Positions 55,485-62,637 of a stretch of DNA of 64,000 bases are shown one piece after another. Origin of the DNA: Ferruginibacter sp. (GTDB lineage: Bacteria > Bacteroidota > Bacteroidia > Chitinophagales > Chitinophagaceae); contig JAHBTN010000015.1 of the NCBI GenBank assembly GCA_019638575.1, positions 36,569 through 100,568 of the forward strand. Direction: 5' to 3'. The translations under genes and the position numbers were made by a program. The stretch's first letter is position 1. Every line of letters starts with the position of its first letter. The notes under the pieces were generated by a model. The model made no database searches. It saw only the letters and a list, made by a program, of their open reading frames with translations, and was not told the origin of the DNA.

Positions 55485-55552
55485 TGTCATGCTGAGGAAC
55501 GAAGCATCTCATCCACTAATCATGAGATTCTTCGCTATCGCTCAGAATGACA
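55485..55552. repeat. Imperfect palindromic dispersed repeat (about 68 bp)
   Basis: Outer arms TGTCATGCTGAG (55485-55496) and CTCAGAATGACA (55541-55552) match 11 of 12. Inner arms CGAAGCATCTCAT and ATGAGATTCTTCG match 12 of 13. Together they can form one long hairpin. This GTCATxCTGAG...CTCAGAATGAC type of repeat is known as a scattered, REP-like element in several phyla. Here it lies between msrC and the CYTH gene and extends the open frame of msrC artificially. Confidence 0.75.
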
Positions 55553-55555
55553 AAA

Positions 55556-56074
55556 TCACACTTTTTGTAAAACCATATCACTATATGAAACCGAACAATA
55601 ATCTTTTTCTTCAATACCAAACAGTGCAGCATATTCATCACACTGCTGTTGCAGTTTTTGTTTGCCCATTGTTCCATCTTTGTCAATGGCCTCTACTTCT
55701 ACAAATGTTCCAAGTCCGGCAACGGTATCAAAATGAAATTTTACATTACCAATAAAGTAAATCTTCCGTTGTTTATCTACAATGGTTTTTATCCCAAGTG
55801 TTTTAATAAGTATTTCTTTTAGGGCTTTATCAGGTTTGTGATGATACAATAATACATGGCTTGCTTTAGCGCCTGCTGTATCTTCCCGTTCATAATGTAT
55901 CAGTGCATTTTCAATATTTCCTTCTCTCAATTTCAACCGGCCCTGTTGAACATTAAAATAAGTATCTACCTGGTGGTCGTGGCCAATGAATAAAGGATGC
56001 CGTTGCTGTAGCAATGCTTCCAGCACTGTTAGTTTATTGGTAACAGCTTTGAACTCGATGTTAAGTATTGGCAT
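55556..56074 (-). CDS. CYTH-domain protein (CyaB / thiamine-triphosphatase fold)
   Basis: 172 residues. A triphosphate-tunnel fold with the signature start LNIEFKA (a variant of ExExK with Asn in the first position), then KLREG, the IHYERED segment, KQRKIYF, VKFHFDTV and FVEVEAID. The family hydrolyses or cyclises triphosphorylated substrates such as ThTP or ATP. Cytoplasmic. Its ATG is 11 bp from the start of a strong terminator region that ends the opposite-side small ORF on the same strand. Confidence 0.85.
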   Translation of the reverse strand: MPILNIEFKAVTNKLTVLEALLQQRHPLFIGHDHQVDTYFNVQQGRLKLREGNIENALIHYEREDTAGAKASHVLLYHHKPDKALKEILIKTLGIKTIVDKQRKIYFIGNVKFHFDTVAGLGTFVEVEAIDKDGTMGKQKLQQQCDEYAALFGIEEKDYCSVSYSDMVLQKV

Positions 56075-56106
56075 AACGCTAAGTTATGAACCTGTTTTTG
56101 AAAAAA

Positions 56107-56130
56107 GTGGCCGCCTTTTTAAGGCGGCCA
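56107..56130 (-). terminator. Terminator with 8-bp GC-rich stem
   Basis: TGGCCGCC (56108-56115) and GGCGGCCA (56123-56130) are perfect inverted repeats around TTTTTAA. On the minus strand a run of six T follows after AC, so it ends the transcript carrying the 19-residue ORF and the T9SS remnant. Confidence 0.8.
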
Positions 56131-56157
56131 TGTTCAAGCATGAGAGATAATATAAAA

Positions 56158-56217
56158 TTAGCCAAAAACAATCACAACCAGAACAATGATGATGATTACA
56201 ATATCCTTTTTCTCCAT
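56158..56217 (-). CDS. Putative 19-residue membrane peptide
   Basis: ATG at 56217, stop at 56158-56160, encoding MEKKDIVIIIIVLVVIVFG. A charged start (MEKKD) followed by 14 branched hydrophobic residues is a perfect minimal single-span peptide. It lies between the T9SS remnant and a strong same-strand terminator. It may be a real short membrane peptide; because it is so small, only conservation can confirm it. Confidence 0.4.
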   Translation of the reverse strand: MEKKDIVIIIIVLVVIVFG

Positions 56218-56222
56218 TTTGT

Positions 56223-56440
56223 TTATTGTTTCACAATTTTTAAAACTTCTTTATTGTTGAGCTTGATAAAATATACCCCGTTTGTGTATCTGCTCAAATT
56301 AACTTGCTGTCTGCTTGTTGTAATCTTTATGCTTTCCAGCATCCGGCCATTGATATCATATACAACAGCAATGGTACCGAAAATGTACCCGTTTATGTGA
56401 AGGACTGAAATAATCCATTTGGATAAGAAGAAAATTTAAA
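56223..56440 (-). pseudogene. Orphan type IX secretion (T9SS type A) C-terminal sorting-domain remnant
   Basis: On the minus strand, the sequence VLHINGYIFGTIAVVYDING, then RMLESIKI, then LSRYTNGVYFIKL and ending KEVLKIVKQ, reads as the end of a T9SS sorting domain (VYDxxGR, NGVYFIKL and the final basic VKQ are typical). The frame closes with a stop about 15 residues upstream of HING. A SYPNGLFQ fragment that would fit just before it lies in another frame, so at least one frameshift is present. No signal peptide or upstream domain is present; the histidine-kinase gene begins there on the other strand. It is the leftover of a secreted protein. Confidence 0.65.
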
Positions 56441-56472
56441 CCGGAAATCGTATTTTGAGAGGAATAAAACAG

Positions 56473-59400
56473 ATGCCATTGAGGATTATAAAGCTGTTGA
56501 AATGCTGTATTCTTACTATTGCCACTGCCATGGGCACAAAGGCTCAAACCATTGAGCGGTTCAATTCGTTCAGCTATAGTGTAAATGAAGGGTTGCTGCA
56601 AAGCACTATAACTGATATGGCTTTTGACAAAAACAATTTTTGCTGGATAGGTTTCCCCAACGGCATTCAAAAATTTGATGGAAAAAATTTTACTACAATA
56701 CCCATCCAGGAAGGGTTACCTGATGATAAGTTTGCAGATTTTTTCAGGTGTAAAAATGGCGACCTGCTCATCAGCCATTCAATGGGAGTAAGTAAATATG
56801 AAATAGCCACCAACAAATTTAAACTGGTTTACCAGGGCAAAACAAATGACCGCATAAAAATGCGCTTTATTGGCGAAGATGAAAACATCATTTATTTATA
56901 TGATGAAGCTTTAACAATAATAGGGTTAAGCGCCGGAGACTATCGCATGGTATCAAAAACCAACAGTAACCTGCTGAATTATTCACTCAATACTGATTAT
57001 TTTCCGATAGCAAGTGAAAACATAATCAACCACCGGGCGGCATTCCTCATCAAATCAAACCTGTACCTGTGGGACCTGAAAAAGCAGGCATTAATCTCCA
57101 TGTCCGATTCTATCCCTGCCATTTCTACTTTTTTCCTGCATCTGAAATCATCCAACGAGGTATTATACTATTCCACTAAGATAAATAATGCACTTCAGGC
57201 TTTTAATTTCAGCACAAAAGCAAATACAATTATACGGGTTAAGGGAAAAGATGATGAAAAAATTGCACGTTGTGAAATACATCAATGGCAAAATAAAACT
57301 TTAATATCTTTTAATGGTAAGCTTTATGAAACCGACAGTACATTACAAGTATTAAAAGCCGAGTTGGTTAACTTCCAAAACAAACCGTTTGTAGAAACAA
57401 AAAATATTTGGGGCATCAGGGAAGATAATTTCGGTAATCTTTACCTGCTCAGTGTTACGTCAGGTATCCGCAAAATCATCAGGAACAACTACCCGGTTAA
57501 GTATTACGGTAACGATGTAAATGGAAATAATAATTCGATGTCCATTTTACCAGATAAGATAAACAACCGTGTATTGATAGGCACATTCGAGGGAGGGTTG
57601 CTCATTTTTGACACACTTCAGCACCTGGTGAAACAAATAAACATATTGCCCGGTTATGGCAAAGGTTTTACCCTTAACACAATCATTAAAAATAATAAGG
57701 GAGGATACCTGTTGTTCATCAATGGACAAAAAAAAGTTTGGCAGTTAAATGAAAACCTTTCTCAGTTAAAACCAATAAAAATCTCCACTTATTTGCCGGA
57801 AGAAAAAAGCGGGATACATTTTTTTGGCACTACCCTGTACAGGGATGAAAGAACGGCCATTGCCCTTACCCAAAGCATGTTGTACAAAATAAATTTTGGC
57901 CAGGGTATTATATCGGAACACCAGGTAACCCAATCCTATACCATGGGCGGACTAAAATATGGTGATAAGATTATTACACATGCCAACAATGAACTTATTT
58001 TCCTGGATGCAGAAACAATAAAAGAAATAAAAAGAATCCCCTTTAAAAACACAGGTTATGTTAGGTGCTTTGCACAAGACAATGCAAAACATATTTATGT
58101 GGGCAGTAATAATGGGATTTTTAAAATTGACAGTACCGGTAAAGTATTAAAACATTTAACAAAAGTAGATGGATTGCCGGATGATTGTATTTATGCGATG
58201 ATGTTTGACAAGCAGGGGCTTTTATGGTGCAGTACCAATAAGGGTATTTTTAAGCTTAATAATGATGGAAGCATATTATTACTTACAAAAGAAGATGGAT
58301 TACAGGAAAACGAATTTAATACCAACACTGTTGCAAAAGCTGCTGATGGCGAATTATTCTTTGGCGGGGTAAATGGTGTAAGCAGCTTTTACCCCACAGT
58401 AATAAGTGGATTTGAAGATAAGGTTAACCTTTTTATTTCAAAGGTTACGGTTAATAACGAAGTGTTTTCGCCGGGCACTGCTTTTTGGAACTTAAAAGAT
58501 ATTGAACTTCCTTATAACCGCAACTCTTTATCTATTGATTTTATAGCCATGGGCAACAATAACCCCGACCAATATATTTATCAATACATGATGACCGGGA
58601 TAGATAATGAATGGATACAAAACAACGGCATGCAGGAAGTTCGTTATTCTTTGCCCCCGGGCGAATATGTGTTTAAGTTGTACGCTTCACATGTTTTTGA
58701 TAAAGAAGCAAAACCTATGAAGGAAATACATATCAGTATCCTACCACCGTTTTGGAAATCGTGGTGGTTTCGTGCCATGTTGGGGTTATTGTTAATATTT
58801 AGTATAGCATATACAGTTAACAGGTATATAAAAAATAAATACGAAAAAAAGCTATTGCTGTTGGAAAGCGAACATAAGATTCAATTAGAAAGGGAACGGA
58901 TTTCCCGAGACCTTCATGACAGCATTGGCGCTTATGCCAATGCCGTACTTTATAATACAGAATTATTGCAGCAGGATGGAGATACAAATGAAAAGCAGGA
59001 GCTGATGAATGATTTGAAATATGCATCAAAAGATATCATCACCTCTTTAAGAGAAACCGTTTGGGCTTTAAAAAAAGAATACTATACAGAAGAAGAATGT
59101 TTTCTCCGAATCAGGAATTTTATGCAAACACTTACAAGGTACTATCCACACATTAAATTTGTAACAGAAGGAGAAGTCCCGGCGGGTAAACAATTACACC
59201 ATGCAAAAGCACTCAATGTGGTTAGGATAGTGCAGGAAGCCATTACCAATGCCATCAAACATGCGGCCCCAAGCCGTATTACTATTAACAGCAGTAAAAA
59301 AGAAGATAGTTGGTTATTACAGGTTAATAGTAATGGTAAAGGATTTAATTATGATGAAATTAAAAATAACGGACAGGGTAACGGGCTGCAAAACATGAAA

Positions 59401-59481
59401 GACAGGGCAAAAGAATCGGGGCTTGACATTTATATTGAATCTACTGAAAACAGTGGCAGCAATGTGAGCTTATTGATTTGA
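56473..59481 (+). CDS. Two-component sensor histidine kinase with Reg_prop propeller and Y_Y_Y domain
   Basis: About 1002 residues from the ATG at 56473 (a TTG six codons earlier is not preferred). A signal peptide (to TKAQ) is followed by a periplasmic propeller with motifs such as TDMAFDKNNFCWIGFPNGIQ and YVGSNNGIFKI, then a Y_Y_Y domain (YMMTGIDNEWIQ), one membrane helix (about 760-780), and a HisKA_3 domain with phospho-acceptor His about residue 815 (RDLHDSIGAY). The HATPase has the N-box NAIKHA and G2 GNGLQNM, but the G1 box reads SNGKG, so its usual Asp is missing. Paired with the response regulator 59 bp downstream. Confidence 0.9.
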   Translation: MPLRIIKLLKCCILTIATAMGTKAQTIERFNSFSYSVNEGLLQSTITDMAFDKNNFCWIGFPNGIQKFDGKNFTTIPIQEGLPDDKFADFFRCKNGDLLISHSMGVSKYEIATNKFKLVYQGKTNDRIKMRFIGEDENIIYLYDEALTIIGLSAGDYRMVSKTNSNLLNYSLNTDYFPIASENIINHRAAFLIKSNLYLWDLKKQALISMSDSIPAISTFFLHLKSSNEVLYYSTKINNALQAFNFSTKANTIIRVKGKDDEKIARCEIHQWQNKTLISFNGKLYETDSTLQVLKAELVNFQNKPFVETKNIWGIREDNFGNLYLLSVTSGIRKIIRNNYPVKYYGNDVNGNNNSMSILPDKINNRVLIGTFEGGLLIFDTLQHLVKQINILPGYGKGFTLNTIIKNNKGGYLLFINGQKKVWQLNENLSQLKPIKISTYLPEEKSGIHFFGTTLYRDERTAIALTQSMLYKINFGQGIISEHQVTQSYTMGGLKYGDKIITHANNELIFLDAETIKEIKRIPFKNTGYVRCFAQDNAKHIYVGSNNGIFKIDSTGKVLKHLTKVDGLPDDCIYAMMFDKQGLLWCSTNKGIFKLNNDGSILLLTKEDGLQENEFNTNTVAKAADGELFFGGVNGVSSFYPTVISGFEDKVNLFISKVTVNNEVFSPGTAFWNLKDIELPYNRNSLSIDFIAMGNNNPDQYIYQYMMTGIDNEWIQNNGMQEVRYSLPPGEYVFKLYASHVFDKEAKPMKEIHISILPPFWKSWWFRAMLGLLLIFSIAYTVNRYIKNKYEKKLLLLESEHKIQLERERISRDLHDSIGAYANAVLYNTELLQQDGDTNEKQELMNDLKYASKDIITSLRETVWALKKEYYTEEECFLRIRNFMQTLTRYYPHIKFVTEGEVPAGKQLHHAKALNVVRIVQEAITNAIKHAAPSRITINSSKKEDSWLLQVNSNGKGFNYDEIKNNGQGNGLQNMKDRAKESGLDIYIESTENSGSNVSLLI

Positions 59482-59540
59482 TGGTACCTGATTGGATTAT
59501 TTGAAAAAAAATATTTTACTTATTATTTTGTAAACATTTT

Positions 59541-60218
59541 ATGCCGATAAAAGTTGCCATAATTGACGATAAGGCCAGTAACCGCAATATCATAAAAGAT
59601 AAGCTGTTGAGGAACAACCTTTTTAAAGTGATACTGACTGCACAGGATGGGAAAGATTTTTTGCAGCAGATGAAATTACTGGCTGCCGGTGATTGGCCCG
59701 ATGTGGCACTGATGGACCTTGAAATGCCGAACATGGATGGTGTGGACGCCATTGCTTCCGGGTCTTCTTTTTTTCCTACGGTGAAATTTGTAGTGTTAAC
59801 CATTTTTGATGATGAGGATAAGATTTTTAAAGCAATAAAAGCCGGCGCATTTGGCTACCTGCTAAAAGATGAAAGTGCAGAGAACATTGCCGAAACGCTT
59901 TGGCAGATGCATGAAAGCGGCGCCGGGCCAGTTTCGCCGGGTATTGCACATAAAATTTTACAGTTGGTGCAAAACAACGATCTTAAAATACTTCAAAAAC
60001 AAAACAGTGCCGAATCAAAAACTTTTTTTGATCTTACAGAAAGAGAAAAAGAGATACTTGAACTACTGGTGCAGGGCCTGTCGTATAAAGAGATAGGAGG
60101 GCATTTAAATATCAGCACCAACACAGCAAAAAAACATGTTATCAATATTTACGAGAAGCTGCATGTTAATAGCCGGGCGCAGGCTTTACACCTTGCATAC
60201 GAGAAGGGGTTACTATAA
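59541..60218 (+). CDS. LuxR/NarL-family response regulator
   Basis: 225 residues. The receiver domain (1-130) has D9/D10, phospho-acceptor D59 in LMDLEMPNMDG, the switch Thr in VVLTIFDD and K109 in LLKDES. A linker is followed by a LuxR-type helix-turn-helix domain (about 160-222, LTEREKEILELL, IGGHLNISTNTAKKHVINIYEKL). It is the cognate partner of the sensor kinase; target genes are unknown. It ends at a bidirectional terminator. Confidence 0.95.
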   Translation: MPIKVAIIDDKASNRNIIKDKLLRNNLFKVILTAQDGKDFLQQMKLLAAGDWPDVALMDLEMPNMDGVDAIASGSSFFPTVKFVVLTIFDDEDKIFKAIKAGAFGYLLKDESAENIAETLWQMHESGAGPVSPGIAHKILQLVQNNDLKILQKQNSAESKTFFDLTEREKEILELLVQGLSYKEIGGHLNISTNTAKKHVINIYEKLHVNSRAQALHLAYEKGLL

Positions 60219-60220
60219 AT

Positions 60221-60256
60221 AAAAAGCCCCGTAACAAATGTTGCAGGGCTTTTTTA
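60221..60256. terminator. Bidirectional terminator after the response regulator
   Basis: AAAAAGCCC pairs with GGGCTTTTT around an imperfectly paired 17-nt centre, with A-rich and T-rich flanks. It separates the two-component genes from the convergent S46 peptidase gene. Confidence 0.8.
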
Positions 60257-60271
60257 TTATTCAGTTATTCA

Positions 60272-62434
60272 TTACCTCACCAGCTTCAGTTCATTAATGA
60301 TATTTTTGGCGCCGCCAAGCTTATCAATACACCAAAGTACATAACGTACATCCACACAAATAGTGCGGTTAAGGTTTTTATCAAAAGCAATTTTATGGCT
60401 TAATGCCTCGTAGTTGCCATCAAAAGCAAGTCCAATTAAATTGCCATTGCCATCTATAACCGGGCTGCCGCTGTTACCACCGGTGATATCGTTGGTGGTA
60501 ATAAAGTTTATGACAAGGTCGTTGCGGCTTTTATCAATATACTGGCCAAAGTCTCTTTTCTTTAACAGTTCAATCTGGTTGGCGGGCAGGTTAAACTCAT
60601 AATCGCCGGGGATATATTTTTCCAATATACCCTTGCTGGTTGTTACATAATCGTAATGCACGGCATCACGTGGGTTATAACTTTTTACATTACCATAACT
60701 TACCCTCATGCTAAAGTTAGCATCGGGATACATTTTTTTAACGGCATCAGGGTTCATTTCCATAATGCCCTTCATGTACAGCCTGCCCAACTCATCATTC
60801 TTATTGCGAAAAGCCGAGTACAGGGATGCATATTTGCCGGTATAGTTTTTAATAAATGCCGATGCATAAGCAAATGCCGGGTCTTCCTGCAAGGCAGCAG
60901 CAGTTGGGGCTGCGGCAAAAGCATTCCACCTGGCATCATCAAGCAACATGGTTTTTGCAAAAACATCATGTGCCCATTTTTTAAAAGTGGCTTCATCGTT
61001 TAAACTGCCGTAAGCAGCTTTTATGCCTTCGTAAAAACCAATAGGGTGCTGGCTTTTATCTACATCGTTATAAAACATCATGCAAGTAGCAGCCAAAATC
61101 TTTTCATCGCTTGGCAGGTCTTCTTTTTCAATAAAGCTTTTGCGGTTTTCTGCTGCAGCCTCCACAGCCTTTTTAATGTCGGCAGCAGGTGTTGTATTGT
61201 TAAGCAGTTTGGCTTCAAGCGATGCCAGGCCCGATGCAGCCCCCGCAAGGTGCGAACCTAATATCCCTTCAATTAAATATTGACGCTGTTTTGCATAGGG
61301 TGTCCAGTCGGCATAATTTTTTGCATAGTCCTGCAAAATGTTTTCAAATTCAGGTTTACCTTTTGCCCAGGCTTCAAATTTATTTTCAAATGCTTTCTTT
61401 TGGTCGTACACATGATACTTGATAAGTTGCTTGGTTTCACCGTCAAAAAATTTCCAATAGTTGGCAACACTTGCATAGTTATCGGCCAGCTTTAATTTTA
61501 CGGCCGGGTCTTTTATCATTTGCTCGTGCATATATTTTAAACGAACATCACGTAAACCAACTAATGATGGGTTTTCAATTTCGTTTTTCAGTTTTATACC
61601 ATTGCTTATTTCGTAGCGATTGGTGCTGCCGGGGTAGCCGTAAATCATTGAAAAATCACCATCTTTTAACCCCTTTATGCTTACCGGTAAAAAGTATTTT
61701 GGTTTTAAAGGCACATTATCTTTACTGTATTCGGCAGGCTTACCATCTTTACTTGTGTAAACCCTAAAGATGGAGAAATCGCCTGTATGGCGTGGCCACT
61801 CCCAGTTATCAGTATCGCCGCCAAATTTACCAACGCTTTCGGGTGGGGCGCCTACCAGCCTTATATCCCTGTAAGTTTTGTACACATACATGATATGCTG
61901 ATTACCTTTAAACATAGCATAAATTCTTCCGGCAAGTCCATTTTCTTTATCAGCAACTTTATCGGTAATTGATTTGTAAACATCGCCTATTTTTTTCGAC
62001 CTTTCTTCATTGCTTAATCCTTTTAAAGCATCTTCCACTTCTTTTGTTACATCTTCAATGCGGTCTAAAAACTGCACCGTAAGCTTGCTTTGTATTTCCT
62101 GGTCTTTATTATAAGCATAAAACCCATCTGCTAAATAATTATGCTCAACCGTGCTGGCCCCCGATATAGCCGAGTAGCCGCAATGGTGATTGGTAAAAAT
62201 CAATCCCTGGCTGCTAACAATTTCACCGGTACACCCACCGCCAAAAATGATGATGGCATCTTTAATAGATGCTTTGTTGATAGAGTATAACTGTTCGGGT
62301 GTAAGCTTTAATCCCCGTTTAACCATATCGGCATATACTTGCTTGCCAAGCAACATTGGCAGCCACATACCTTCATCGGCCTGTGCTTTAAAAAGGCTTA
62401 TTGAAAGCAGGGCCATAATAAATAACTTCTTCAT
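60272..62434 (-). CDS. S46-family dipeptidyl peptidase (DPP7-like)
   Basis: 720 residues, signal peptide (ends QADEG). Catalytic His lies in IFTNHHCGYSAI, and the nucleophile is S655 in TGGNSGSPVI. The residue 18 after the Ser is G673 (AFDGNYEAL). In this family Gly here marks DPP7 (hydrophobic P1), whereas Arg at the same position marks DPP11 (acidic P1), so DPP7-like specificity is inferred. It is periplasmic, and produces dipeptides that feed the cell's peptide metabolism. Its numbering matches the P. gingivalis enzymes exactly at the Ser. Confidence 0.93.
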   Translation of the reverse strand: MKKLFIMALLSISLFKAQADEGMWLPMLLGKQVYADMVKRGLKLTPEQLYSINKASIKDAIIIFGGGCTGEIVSSQGLIFTNHHCGYSAISGASTVEHNYLADGFYAYNKDQEIQSKLTVQFLDRIEDVTKEVEDALKGLSNEERSKKIGDVYKSITDKVADKENGLAGRIYAMFKGNQHIMYVYKTYRDIRLVGAPPESVGKFGGDTDNWEWPRHTGDFSIFRVYTSKDGKPAEYSKDNVPLKPKYFLPVSIKGLKDGDFSMIYGYPGSTNRYEISNGIKLKNEIENPSLVGLRDVRLKYMHEQMIKDPAVKLKLADNYASVANYWKFFDGETKQLIKYHVYDQKKAFENKFEAWAKGKPEFENILQDYAKNYADWTPYAKQRQYLIEGILGSHLAGAASGLASLEAKLLNNTTPAADIKKAVEAAAENRKSFIEKEDLPSDEKILAATCMMFYNDVDKSQHPIGFYEGIKAAYGSLNDEATFKKWAHDVFAKTMLLDDARWNAFAAAPTAAALQEDPAFAYASAFIKNYTGKYASLYSAFRNKNDELGRLYMKGIMEMNPDAVKKMYPDANFSMRVSYGNVKSYNPRDAVHYDYVTTSKGILEKYIPGDYEFNLPANQIELLKKRDFGQYIDKSRNDLVINFITTNDITGGNSGSPVIDGNGNLIGLAFDGNYEALSHKIAFDKNLNRTICVDVRYVLWCIDKLGGAKNIINELKLVR

Positions 62435-62607
62435 ATTTCTTTGTTTTTAGTAGAGGGCTAATTTAGTTATTATTTGGGAAACAGGCCCGGCTTCATCTAT
62501 TTGAAATACAGTAGTTTTTTTATTGAATGAAAATTTTTTGTTTTTAAAATTCAACATTCATACTACATCTTTATACAAGATAAAAGATGCTGAGACTGTT
62601 ATTTTTT

Positions 62608-62615
62608 TATCTTTG
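62608..62615 (+). promoter_or_regulatory. Promoter -7 element TATCTTTG of the second GH3 gene
   Basis: Perfect TAnnTTTG match, 22 nt before the ATG at 62638. Confidence 0.5.
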
Positions 62616-62637
62616 TTTTATAACCACTTAACTGCCG

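Noticed and set aside
56356-56670. 104-residue minus-strand ORF
   Set aside because: It is antisense to the histidine-kinase start and lacks protein-like features; the real minus-strand signal here is the T9SS remnant in another frame.
60667-60672. A third CACGTG core, possible parS
   Set aside because: The flanks (GGCAT and GGTTA) do not match the parS consensus, and it lies inside the S46 peptidase gene.
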